From a virus: 20,318 nucleotides of DNA. Numbering within the stretch: the first letter of the stretch is position 1; each line of letters begins with the position of its first letter. Below the pieces are notes generated by a model. That model saw nothing but the letters and a program-made list of their open reading frames with translations, made no database searches and was not told the DNA's origin. Below, one piece after another: positions 1-6,127 of the stretch. A program made the translations under genes and the position numbers. The stretch is from positions 1 through 20,318 of the IMG/VR virus record IMGVR_UViG_3300033571_013147; one strand, written 5' to 3'.

Positions 1-249
1 CGTGACCTCGTGGTGCACTCCGGGAAGGCAGAGTTCGACCCGGAGACGCGTACGTGGTCGACCCCTCCGTTCGTCGTTCGTGAGGCGAAGAAGAAGATCA
101 CCGTGAGGTTACATCCGGCTGACGCGGCGGATCTGTTCGACGATGCACAGCACTATTCTAACGCGGACATGTTCGAGTGGGATCTTCAGTATCTGGTCTC
201 GAGTGCTCGCGCGACGGTGTACCAGATGAAGAAGCAGTTGGGCTGGTGA
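1..249 (+). CDS. Hypothetical protein, 5'-truncated by the window edge
   Basis: The frame is open from base 1 to a TGA at 247-249, so the true start is probably outside the window; GTG codons at 10 and 13 are internal candidates. About 82 residues are visible. I do not recognise the family. It is mixed and charged, with a KKK patch near residue 32 and a mostly helical-looking C-terminal half rich in Asp, Tyr and Gln. It lies upstream of, and in the same direction as, the early genes, and ends 11 bases before the -35 of the first copy of the repeated promoter. It therefore belongs to a preceding early transcript. No signal peptide or membrane segment is visible in what remains. Confidence 0.6.
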   Translation, partial: RDLVVHSGKAEFDPETRTWSTPPFVVREAKKKITVRLHPADAADLFDDAQHYSNADMFEWDLQYLVSSARATVYQMKKQLGW

Positions 250-260
250 CAACAAACCAC

Positions 261-298
261 TTGACAACATTGCTCTGATCTGCTTTACTTTGTGTATG
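261..298 (+). promoter_or_regulatory. Early promoter, copy 1 of a three-copy module
   Basis: TTGACA (261-266), 17-base spacer, TTTACT (284-289). CACTTGACAA and GATCTGCTTTACTTTGT are identical in the copies at 1800 and 20171(-). The predicted +1 is A296, which is also the first base of an ATG (296-298). It drives the gene block from 329 onward. The -35 is perfect, the -10 matches four of six consensus positions, and the spacer is ideal for a sigma-A/sigma-70-type factor. Confidence 0.85.
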
Positions 299-328
299 GG
301 CAAGAACACAACCACCAAGGAGACCACA

Positions 329-616
329 ATGATCACCAAGGCAGCAATCGCGAAATGGGCAGCGGAGAACCGCGTGCCGGGATTCGAGGACGTGTACAAG
401 TTCGTCGAGCGTCACGTCTGGGACATCACGTCGTACAACAGCCTGTGCTACGTGGGTATCCCGGCTGTGATCCCGACCAAGGCAGCCGCCTGTGACGAAC
501 TCGCCACTTTCTGGTCGCAGTACGCAAACAACGGCAATAATCGAAGCCAGTTCAATCAGCAGGTCGTCTACGTTGCCCGTCACCTCCAGCAGTATTACAC
601 GGAGAAGGGACAGTGA
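329..616 (+). CDS. Hypothetical early protein
   Basis: 95 residues from ATG 329, chosen because AAGGAG lies at 317-322 with a six-base spacer. A second in-frame ATG at 296, coinciding with the predicted transcription start, would add 11 residues (MGKNTTTKETT). I do not recognise the family. It is a small soluble protein, aromatic and Gln/Asn rich in the C-terminal half, with no membrane segment or cysteine cluster (two isolated Cys). First gene of the early block; its stop overlaps the next gene's GTG (GTGA), indicating translational coupling. Function unknown; early expression is inferred from the promoter. Confidence 0.8.
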   Translation: MITKAAIAKWAAENRVPGFEDVYKFVERHVWDITSYNSLCYVGIPAVIPTKAAACDELATFWSQYANNGNNRSQFNQQVVYVARHLQQYYTEKGQ

Positions 617-873
617 GCGTGTTCCACTGCGAGAACTGTGGCACGCACAGCAACTGGAACAACGAGACCTGCATGCTGTGCGGACTCGACTGTATCAGCG
701 ACACCAGTATCCAGACCGGGCTGGCGGAACTGCTTGAGCACGAAGGCGACAAGTTCGGGATCGTGAACGTGAGAACGTTCGAGGAAGATGGAATCATGAG
801 CCTGAACTACGGGCTTGTGCTGACCATGAGTGACCATTCTGAGTACCAGATCACCATCAACAAATCCAGATAG
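613..873 (+). CDS. Small zinc-finger (C-x2-C-x10-C-x2-C) protein
   Basis: 86 residues from a GTG that overlaps the upstream stop by four bases; GGAGAAGGGA just upstream serves as ribosome site. The N-terminus has Cys6-x2-Cys9-x10-Cys20-x2-Cys23, the spacing of RanBP2-type or rubredoxin-knuckle zinc ribbons, with an extra Cys27. The rest (about 30-86) is a small acidic alpha/beta region without recognisable motif. Zinc binding is inferred from the cysteine spacing; the partner (DNA, RNA or protein) cannot be told. Part of the early operon, between an unknown gene and a secreted protein. Confidence 0.75.
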   Translation: MSVFHCENCGTHSNWNNETCMLCGLDCISDTSIQTGLAELLEHEGDKFGIVNVRTFEEDGIMSLNYGLVLTMSDHSEYQITINKSR

Positions 874-882
874 GAGAGAAAG

Positions 883-1404
883 ATGGCAGCATACTTTGAC
901 AGGCGGATCACGCACTACAAGCAGCGACGAGACAGCGCCATGTTTCGTGGTTTTATCGCTGGGCTGGCAATCGGCGGAATCATCGTAGCATTGGTCACGT
1001 TCGCTGCCGATGCGGACGCAAAAACTGACAGGCTACCACCAGCGTGGCGCACTTGGCTCGAGGTGTGCAGCCGCGAACAGCCCAAGCCCGGACGGTTCGA
1101 TGTCACGAAATGGTCGACACCGAACTGGCACCAGACACACAACCACAGTTTCCCGGGCGGTTGTGGTATGACCCTACAGAACTACGCTGATGTGAGGCGC
1201 AAGCACTGGGCAAAGACCATGGACAAGGCGACCCCTGCCCAGCAGTTGTGGGCTTGTCACTTTCTCTTTTGGAAATACGCTCGCATTGGTCAGGCTCTGA
1301 CCGGGTCGTACGATGGTGGACAGCGTTACGGCTCCACCGTGTGGGACGTCCACACCGACATGGGGTGGTACGGGTTCGAGCGCGACGGCAAGACTTGGCA
1401 ATAA
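883..1404 (+). CDS. Secreted or membrane-anchored protein, possible Rpf/transglycosylase-like domain
   Basis: 173 residues from ATG 883, with GGAGAG ahead. Residues about 21-42 form a hydrophobic segment preceded by Arg/Lys and followed by ADADA-KT, which reads as a signal peptide or uncleaved anchor, so the rest would sit outside the membrane. The exterior part begins with a Trp-rich stretch and Cys, then GGCGMT and ATPAQQ, an order that recalls Rpf/lysozyme-like transglycosylases (W..CE....GG.....AT..QQ). The catalytic Glu that normally follows the Cys is not in place (VCSRE instead of CES), so the assignment is weak and it may be inactive or a different fold. In an early operon it could act at the envelope, for example in superinfection exclusion; that is speculation. 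Confidence 0.7.
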   Translation: MAAYFDRRITHYKQRRDSAMFRGFIAGLAIGGIIVALVTFAADADAKTDRLPPAWRTWLEVCSREQPKPGRFDVTKWSTPNWHQTHNHSFPGGCGMTLQNYADVRRKHWAKTMDKATPAQQLWACHFLFWKYARIGQALTGSYDGGQRYGSTVWDVHTDMGWYGFERDGKTWQ

Positions 1405-1432
1405 CGCCAATAGACACGAGGAGAACAGAATC

Positions 1433-1744
1433 ATGAAGAAGGCAAAGAAGCATTTCAACCCCGGAGACCTGCGCGTCATGCGTAAGGGCACGGGACTGAC
1501 ACAGCAGGTGGTTGCTGCGCGGATGGGTGTGGAGGCTTCCACGGTGAGCATGATCGAAACCGGGAAGAACTCGAACCCGATCACGATCGCGCTGTACCTG
1601 CGGGTTCTCGAGTCGGCGCGTGACGCGGACGTGACGGGCTGGACGAAGAAGCAATACTCGCTCGATTACGTAGTTGTGGCTGCTGGAGCTGGTGCTGTGT
1701 TTGGCGCTTTGGTGCTCGCTTGCGCCACTGCGCTGTTCGTTTAG
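1433..1744 (+). CDS. XRE-family HTH protein with C-terminal membrane helix
   Basis: 103 residues from ATG 1433 (GAGGAG at 1418-1423). Residues 13-61 form a Cro/C1-type HTH (LTQQVVAARMGVEASTVSMI includes the turn and recognition helix, followed by ETGK). Residues about 79-102 are a continuous hydrophobic Ala/Val/Gly segment ending at the C-terminus, which reads as a single membrane helix with the DNA-binding domain on the cytoplasmic side. Upstream frame extension exists but lacks a ribosome site. It is followed directly by a terminator and then by promoter copy 2. By family it is expected to bind DNA; the tether suggests it either senses the membrane or holds DNA there. It is a candidate regulator of the repeated promoter. 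Confidence 0.85.
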   Translation: MKKAKKHFNPGDLRVMRKGTGLTQQVVAARMGVEASTVSMIETGKNSNPITIALYLRVLESARDADVTGWTKKQYSLDYVVVAAGAGAVFGALVLACATALFV

Positions 1745-1753
1745 GTCGACCTT

Positions 1754-1779
1754 GACGCCCCGCCTTTGCGCGGGGCGTC
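1754..1779 (+). terminator. Intrinsic terminator after the HTH gene
   Basis: Perfect 10-bp GC-rich stem, GACGCCCCGC and GCGGGGCGTC, with a six-base loop (CTTTGC), followed by TCTGTGTTT. Ten bases after the HTH stop codon and 20 bases before the next promoter's -35. It closes the first early transcript. Confidence 0.85.
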
Positions 1780-1799
1780 TCTGTGTTTACACACATCAC

Positions 1800-1837
1800 T
1801 TGACAAGATCCTCTCGATCTGCTTTACTTTGTTTATG
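1800..1837 (+). promoter_or_regulatory. Early promoter, copy 2 of a three-copy module
   Basis: TTGACA (1800-1805), 17-base spacer, TTTACT (1823-1828); predicted +1 is A1835, first base of an ATG. Shares CACTTGACAA and GATCTGCTTTACTTTGT with the other two copies. Drives the 1868-2700 genes. Confidence 0.85.
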
Positions 1838-1867
1838 AGCAAGACGTTCACCACCAAGGAGACCCAG

Positions 1868-2056
1868 ATGGACATCACCCAGTACACCAGCGAAGAGATC
1901 GCAGCCGTCGGGCGCTACATGCGCGAGTTCGACCCCGGTTTTGTCGAGCAACTCGAAGAGGACGACGCCAACCTCACCGACGAGAACATCGGAGAGCAGA
2001 TGCTCGAGTGCGACATCGACGAGTTCGAAGAGATCCTCGACAGCATCACCTTCTAA
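1868..2056 (+). CDS. Very acidic small early protein
   Basis: 62 residues from ATG 1868, with AAGGAG seven bases ahead; an in-frame ATG at 1835, at the predicted +1, would add MSKTFTTKETQ. By hand count about 20 Asp/Glu against two Arg and no Lys, giving a net charge near -18. No cysteine cluster or membrane segment. I do not recognise the family. Strongly acidic small early phage proteins are sometimes DNA mimics that block restriction or other DNA-binding proteins (Ocr and ArdA are known cases), but here only composition and context support that. First gene after the second early promoter. Confidence 0.8.
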   Translation: MDITQYTSEEIAAVGRYMREFDPGFVEQLEEDDANLTDENIGEQMLECDIDEFEEILDSITF

Positions 2057-2084
2057 CCGACCAACCAACGAGGAGAAAACCACC

Positions 2085-2363
2085 ATGAAGACCATCAGCG
2101 CAACAGCAACCAAGCGCATCACACGCCGAAAGTTCGGCAACACCGGGCGCGTCATCACTATCGCAGACAAAGGTGATGTGATCAGCATCAACGTGAGCGA
2201 CACACACATGCCAGACGGCAGTGTGAAGCGTGTGTTCACCGTCTACCCCGATGGTATGTCAATGGGATACGCCATCACCAGCGACGAACTCGAGTTCGAC
2301 CAAAGCGAAGCAGACAAGAACGTCACCAGTGCACGCCAATACCGCATCAACGTCCAGATCTGA
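2085..2363 (+). CDS. Hypothetical early protein
   Basis: 92 residues from ATG 2085, chosen because AGGAG lies at 2071-2075 with nine bases spacing; the longer upstream frame overlaps the preceding gene and has no ribosome site. The N-terminal 20 residues are basic and Thr rich (KRITRRK), followed by a predicted beta-rich stretch with alternating hydrophobic residues and a more acidic C-terminal end. No recognisable family, cysteine cluster or membrane segment. Sits in the short early operon between the acidic protein and a zinc protein. Confidence 0.8.
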   Translation: MKTISATATKRITRRKFGNTGRVITIADKGDVISINVSDTHMPDGSVKRVFTVYPDGMSMGYAITSDELEFDQSEADKNVTSARQYRINVQI

Positions 2364-2379
2364 CAAGGAGACAAGCATC

Positions 2380-2700
2380 ATGACCAGCACCACCGACAAC
2401 ACCTGCCCTGACTGTAACGGCACAGGTAATCACGAGACACCGACTGGAAACACCGGTTTCCTCGTCGCAACGCACGAGGTTCACACCTGCGAGACGTGCC
2501 ACGGTTACGGCAAGACCGAGATCGTCGTCTCTTTCACTCCCGACGAAGCGCGACTGATGCAGGAAGCGATGTACTGCTGGGCGCACGTCCTTCGCGATAG
2601 CGCCGACGAGTGCGCCGACTCGACTGAGTTTGCGGACTCCTCGATCGCCCTGCGCGACAAGGCGGGGCGCTGCGTCGCGCTAGCCCCCCGCTTCATCTAA
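2380..2700 (+). CDS. Small CxxCxGxG zinc-binding protein
   Basis: 106 residues from ATG 2380 (AAGGAG at 2365-2370). Cys9-x2-Cys12-x-Gly-x-Gly and Cys37-x2-Cys40-x-Gly-x-Gly are two half-sites of a DnaJ-type zinc knuckle, separated by a 24-residue loop. The C-terminal half is helical with alanine and several further Cys/His. DnaJ cysteine-rich domains bind unfolded protein, but phages carry many short proteins with this motif whose role is unknown, and no J domain is present here. Last gene of the early operon; the terminator follows 11 bases after its stop. Confidence 0.8.
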   Translation: MTSTTDNTCPDCNGTGNHETPTGNTGFLVATHEVHTCETCHGYGKTEIVVSFTPDEARLMQEAMYCWAHVLRDSADECADSTEFADSSIALRDKAGRCVALAPRFI

Positions 2701-2711
2701 AACCACAAACC

Positions 2712-2743
2712 AGCCCGACCCGGTCAGCACGACGGGTCGGGCT
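2712..2743. terminator. Bidirectional terminator between convergent operons
   Basis: 11-bp perfect stem AGCCCGACCCG / CGGGTCGGGCT with a 10-base loop. It lies between the last rightward early gene (stop at 2700) and the last leftward late gene (stop at 2753), with T-containing sequence (TCGCTGTGTCT) on the right side and only a weak T-run (TGGTTTGTGGTTTT) on the other strand. Position and symmetry suggest it serves both transcripts. Confidence 0.85.
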
Positions 2744-2752
2744 TCGCTGTGT

Positions 2753-4315
2753 CTAAGGCACCTGCACGATCTCAACAGGCGATTCGACCGCGTCACTTAG
2801 ACGAATACGGTGCTGAGCCACAAGCCCGTGGCGTGGGTGCATCACCATCATGTGCTGCGACGGACTCGACGCCCCACCTCGTCCGATGCTCAGGTTCGTT
2901 TGACCAACCCATGGTCCAGACCAGATCCGCACCAGATCGCTCGAAAGGCTGATCTGGGCAGGACGATGAAAATGCCCAGACAACTGGAGCACAGGACGAA
3001 CGCCAGTCGACACCATCGCAGTAAGGCTGTTACGCATGCCGGTAACAACTGGCACACCGATAAGACCGCCGCCCTTGTCCTGCTCGCCATGGGTCAGCAG
3101 CACAGTACCACCACAGGTCTGGAAATACACAGCCCTACGAGCCTCAGAGTCGTAATAGGAGATTCCACCACGATCTTCTGACTGTTCGATGATCGCTCGA
3201 GTCATCTCGTAAGTCAGATAATCGTAGTTCAATGACGCAGGTAACGAACCGGCTGACCTGCCACCGTGTTGTCCATGGTTACCTACCACGCTGACCACTG
3301 CGATCTGCTCCACGTTGAACTGCCTAGCGCGATTTGCAATGTGAAGCAACGCGGCAGACCACAACCGGCTGAGCCGCACGACCTGTTCGCCTGCGTCCAT
3401 CGCGAGATGCCACGCGCTCTGTCCCTTGAACACATCCTCGCCCTCTACAAAGTCACCACCCTGTGCGATCCAGAGCGTGCCTAGCGGGTTCGAGTTCGCG
3501 GTGTTCTCGATCAGAGCGTCGACCGCTTCGAGGTAACGCTCGAGCCTGTCCTCGAAAATCTCCGGCGAATACGCGCCACCTGGCACCTCGTCAGGGTCAA
3601 CAAACATGCCGAACTGCATGTCGCTCACGTGCAGGATCACGTCTACCTTGCTGCGATCCGTGCGCACCTTAGCCGGAGCGAGTCGCGGCGGAGCCTCAAC
3701 CGCCACCATCTCTGCCGCTTCCTCGATCGTGGCTCGCAACTCCGCCAGTTCCGCGCTGCCCTTCTCGAGATCGCGAATCCGGCGCTGCAACATGGTCACT
3801 TTCGGGCTTCTGGTCTGCTGAATCTCACTGACTCGAAGGTCGCGCCTGTTCAACGTGCGGCGCACAGTCTCCGGCGTGCAATCGATCAACGCAGAGAACC
3901 GTTCCATCCCGACCAGCGAAATGAAACCGACCAGTTCGTCATCAGTCGCGCGGTCGAGCAACTCGCCAGACAAAGACCTCCGTGCGTCCTGTTGCCATTT
4001 CGATTTGATTCCGAACTCGCGCATCCATCTGCGAGCCGTCTTGTCAGACACCCCACGAGACGCACAGAAAGCCACCAGAGAGCCTTCTTCTTCCAAGGCG
4101 GCTTCTAATGCCTCTGAACTGTCGAAAGGACAAGAAGATGGCCTTCCTAGGCGCTCGGAACGTGTCGACGCCCCCAACTCGTGCGCCCAACGTCTGAGCG
4201 TATTCTCAGAGCGCCCAAGGTGACGTGCCAAACCACTCAAAGAGCGATGCTCAACAAGCGCGTCTTCGAACTCTTCCTTCGACCCGAACGGGTTAGGCAC
4301 ACGCGGAGCAGCCAC
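2753..4315 (-). CDS. Calcineurin-like metallophosphoesterase with N-terminal tandem HTH domains
   Basis: 520 residues from GTG 4315, with a strong GGGAGGTGG ahead. Residues about 21-48, 78-103 and 124-162 each look like helix-turn-helix units (for example SLSGLARHLGRSENTLRRW and a similar second one), followed by a coiled coil at about 173-205. The C-terminal 300 residues carry the metallophosphoesterase motifs: SDMQFG (D232, Q234 in place of the usual His), GGDFVEG (D288), GNHG (345-348), THGE (H409) and GHFH (H448, H450). Family members are metal-dependent phosphodiesterases or nucleases. The HTH array suggests the activity is delivered to specific DNA. Last gene of the late operon, 14 bases after the endolysin stop. 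It could serve DNA processing at packaging or lysis; the substrate is unknown. Confidence 0.9.
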   Translation of the reverse strand: MAAPRVPNPFGSKEEFEDALVEHRSLSGLARHLGRSENTLRRWAHELGASTRSERLGRPSSCPFDSSEALEAALEEEGSLVAFCASRGVSDKTARRWMREFGIKSKWQQDARRSLSGELLDRATDDELVGFISLVGMERFSALIDCTPETVRRTLNRRDLRVSEIQQTRSPKVTMLQRRIRDLEKGSAELAELRATIEEAAEMVAVEAPPRLAPAKVRTDRSKVDVILHVSDMQFGMFVDPDEVPGGAYSPEIFEDRLERYLEAVDALIENTANSNPLGTLWIAQGGDFVEGEDVFKGQSAWHLAMDAGEQVVRLSRLWSAALLHIANRARQFNVEQIAVVSVVGNHGQHGGRSAGSLPASLNYDYLTYEMTRAIIEQSEDRGGISYYDSEARRAVYFQTCGGTVLLTHGEQDKGGGLIGVPVVTGMRNSLTAMVSTGVRPVLQLSGHFHRPAQISLSSDLVRIWSGPWVGQTNLSIGRGGASSPSQHMMVMHPRHGLVAQHRIRLSDAVESPVEIVQVP

Positions 4316-4329
4316 AAGCCACCTCCCGA

Positions 4330-5037
4330 TTAGGAAACGCGAATCACCACATGAGGCGGCTTCACGTCACGCGACCTGCGCCACAAACCACCGCCATCAT
4401 CCTGCGAGCCAACCACACCAGAAGACGTGTTGCCCTCTACGGTTCCCGCGACTCCAGACCAGATATTAGCGCGACTCGTCATCACACCAATGTGCTGATG
4501 CACGTTGCTGTCCCATTGCCAAGCCGCCACATCACCGGCGTGACCAGAACGCCACGACACCACCCGCAAGCCATAACGACCCTCGTGAGCAGCCGCGACC
4601 CAATCCGGCACGTACGCCTCAGAACGACCACGCACAAACGCAGCCCACGACTTCCAACCAGCACACCGAAATGCCCACGACACCGTAGCCGCACACCAAG
4701 GCCATGCGCCGGGCTTCAACTCGCTACCGATCTTTTGGATCTCGCGGATATACGGACCAGCGTTATTGCCCTGAGTTTCGAGTGCTCCCTCGACAGCGAT
4801 CATGCACCACATCGCACGCTCGCCAAGGTCACCCGGAAGCCAACGCCCAATAACCAACAACGTGCGAGGAGACACATCCCCAGTCGGGGCAATACTGTGC
4901 TTGCGCTGAATACGACGCGTCAACTCAACAGCAGGCGCACCAAAGTTCCTGTTGATGTTGAACCCAACAGGGATCTCGATCCCAGCCTGCCGCGCATAAC
5001 CGCGCAACGCTCGCTTTACTGCTTCGTTTCGAGTCAC
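4330..5037 (-). CDS. Endolysin: peptidoglycan-binding-like N-terminus plus CHAP amidase/peptidase
   Basis: 235 residues from GTG 5037, overlapping the holin stop by four bases (GTGA). Residues about 1-68 resemble a PG_binding_1 repeat (ELTRRIQRKHSI followed by PTGDVSPRTL). The C-terminal part is a CHAP domain: GNNAGPYI, then PWCAATVSWAF with catalytic Cys115, HIGVM with His182 and VEGNTSSG with Glu201/Asn203 as the polar third residue. CHAP endolysins cleave peptide or amide bonds in the cell wall at the end of infection. No signal peptide is visible, so export would depend on the holin encoded just upstream. The metallophosphoesterase follows downstream. Confidence 0.93.
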   Translation of the reverse strand: MTRNEAVKRALRGYARQAGIEIPVGFNINRNFGAPAVELTRRIQRKHSIAPTGDVSPRTLLVIGRWLPGDLGERAMWCMIAVEGALETQGNNAGPYIREIQKIGSELKPGAWPWCAATVSWAFRCAGWKSWAAFVRGRSEAYVPDWVAAAHEGRYGLRVVSWRSGHAGDVAAWQWDSNVHQHIGVMTSRANIWSGVAGTVEGNTSSGVVGSQDDGGGLWRRSRDVKPPHVVIRVS

Positions 5038-5213
5038 GACAACCGCGTATCCGTCTTGATGTAACCAGCCGCGAACGTGATCAGCGTCACAATCGCGATC
5101 TGCACCACCTCAGGCAACTCGACACCAGCAAACACGTCGAGACCCCACACCAGAATCGTCACAACAGCAGCCGCAATAGCAGCACTGGTGACCTTCGGAT
5201 TCACACCAGCCAT
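5034..5213 (-). CDS. Holin, small two-helix membrane protein
   Basis: 59 residues from ATG 5213, chosen because GGAGAAGG lies directly upstream; the longer open frame runs into the neighbouring gene. Two hydrophobic segments, about residues 9-29 and 36-52, are separated by a short acidic turn, with a charged C-terminal tail (KTDTRLS). It starts with NPKVT, as many actinophage holins do. Its stop overlaps the endolysin start, and its start lies two bases after the upstream gene's stop. Expected to form holes in the cytoplasmic membrane and time release of the endolysin. Confidence 0.82.
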   Translation of the reverse strand: MAGVNPKVTSAAIAAAVVTILVWGLDVFAGVELPEVVQIAIVTLITFAAGYIKTDTRLS

Positions 5214-5214
5214 G

Positions 5215-5445
5215 TTACACCTTCTCCAAAATGAAAGCGACAACCGCGCTGATCGCAGCCGCCATACCAGCAACACCAAACACAATACGCGCCGTAGTGT
5301 GCTTCTGATCATCAGCACCATCACGCTCAGCGTTAGCCATCTCCAACGTGCGTAGCCTACCGTTCAAATCAGACCGATACCCATGCACCTCTCCGCGCAG
5401 TTCCTCTAGAGCGCGATATAGGCGGTCAACGTCGGCTGCAGTCAT
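5215..5445 (-). CDS. Small membrane protein of the lysis cassette (holin accessory or second holin)
   Basis: 76 residues from ATG 5445. The first 50 residues are charged and heptad-like (LYRALEELRGEV and later LRTLEMANAERD), suggesting a coiled coil; residues about 53-72 are one membrane helix, with a short EKV tail. This layout resembles XhlA-like haemolysin/holin partners. It lies between the last tail gene and the holin, so a role in lysis is the natural reading. An alternative is an antiholin. The ribosome site is weak, suggesting coupling to the preceding gene, whose stop is four bases upstream. Confidence 0.72.
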   Translation of the reverse strand: MTAADVDRLYRALEELRGEVHGYRSDLNGRLRTLEMANAERDGADDQKHTTARIVFGVAGMAAAISAVVAFILEKV

Positions 5446-5449
5446 GACG

Positions 5450-6112
5450 CTATGCGACGCCCTGCACCGTAATGGAACGAAGGCTTGCAGTCAGCACGCC
5501 AGAAGTAGCGGTACGGTAGTTCATGGTGAAGGTATTCGTACCGGGAGTCAGACCTGTGACTACGAAAGACCGGCTAACGGTAGTCCCCCACGATGCGTTG
5601 TACTGATCGTTTGAGGCAGCAATCAAATCCGCTGCCGCTAGTGTTGTCGCGCCACTTACAGCAAAAGATACATAGACCGTTCTTAGCGCCGTGTTGTGCT
5701 GCAGTGTTGCGCCAAACTGAACAAGCGCTGATGTGCCAGTTACAAGGGTAACTGCCGGATTCGTCCCACCGCTTGTAAGAGTGGGCGTATACGATGCCGA
5801 ACTGGTCGTCCCGCTTGTATTGGTTGTCGCGGAAACAGGCGTGACACAAACCCACACGGAACCGCTATAGATCGTCTGAACACCGGTCGGCGTAGCAGCG
5901 TACGAGTCGCCAGATGCGCTTGGAACCGTTGGCGCGGTTAGGTACGCTTGCATTCCTTCGCTCGGAGCCGTGATAGCAGCATCTCGAGCGGCTTCGTTTG
6001 TGTAAATGCCGTAACGAGCGTTGAGATCGATCACGTCGTTTACGATGACGTTGTGCGCTGCTGCAGTGTAAACGTCGCCAGTGCTGACGGTTGCTGGAAC
6101 GTTGTAAGCCAT
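5450..6112 (-). CDS. Minor tail protein, beta-rich, tail tip or fibre
   Basis: 220 residues from ATG 6112. The N-terminus (VSTGDVYTAAAHNVIVNDV) matches a motif common at the start of phage tail proteins and is similar to the start of the 387-residue protein two genes upstream. The middle is Ser/Thr/Ala/Gly rich and the C-terminal 80 residues read as a beta-sandwich (GLTPGTNTFTMNYR). No enzymatic motif is visible. It is the last structural gene before lysis. Likely a tail-tip decoration or receptor-contact protein; the exact position is inferred from gene order. Confidence 0.8.
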   Translation of the reverse strand: MAYNVPATVSTGDVYTAAAHNVIVNDVIDLNARYGIYTNEAARDAAITAPSEGMQAYLTAPTVPSASGDSYAATPTGVQTIYSGSVWVCVTPVSATTNTSGTTSSASYTPTLTSGGTNPAVTLVTGTSALVQFGATLQHNTALRTVYVSFAVSGATTLAAADLIAASNDQYNASWGTTVSRSFVVTGLTPGTNTFTMNYRTATSGVLTASLRSITVQGVA

Positions 6113-6127
6113 TGAACCCCAGTGCAG

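Noticed and set aside
4351-5064. 237-residue plus-strand frame opposite the endolysin and holin
   Set aside because: Thr/Arg/His-rich mirror of the CHAP endolysin; no family pattern and no ribosome site.
5214-5324. Longer 96-residue start for the holin
   Set aside because: The extra N-terminus overlaps the upstream small membrane gene out of frame, is Arg/Leu rich like a shadow, and the internal ATG at 5213 has a strong ribosome site.
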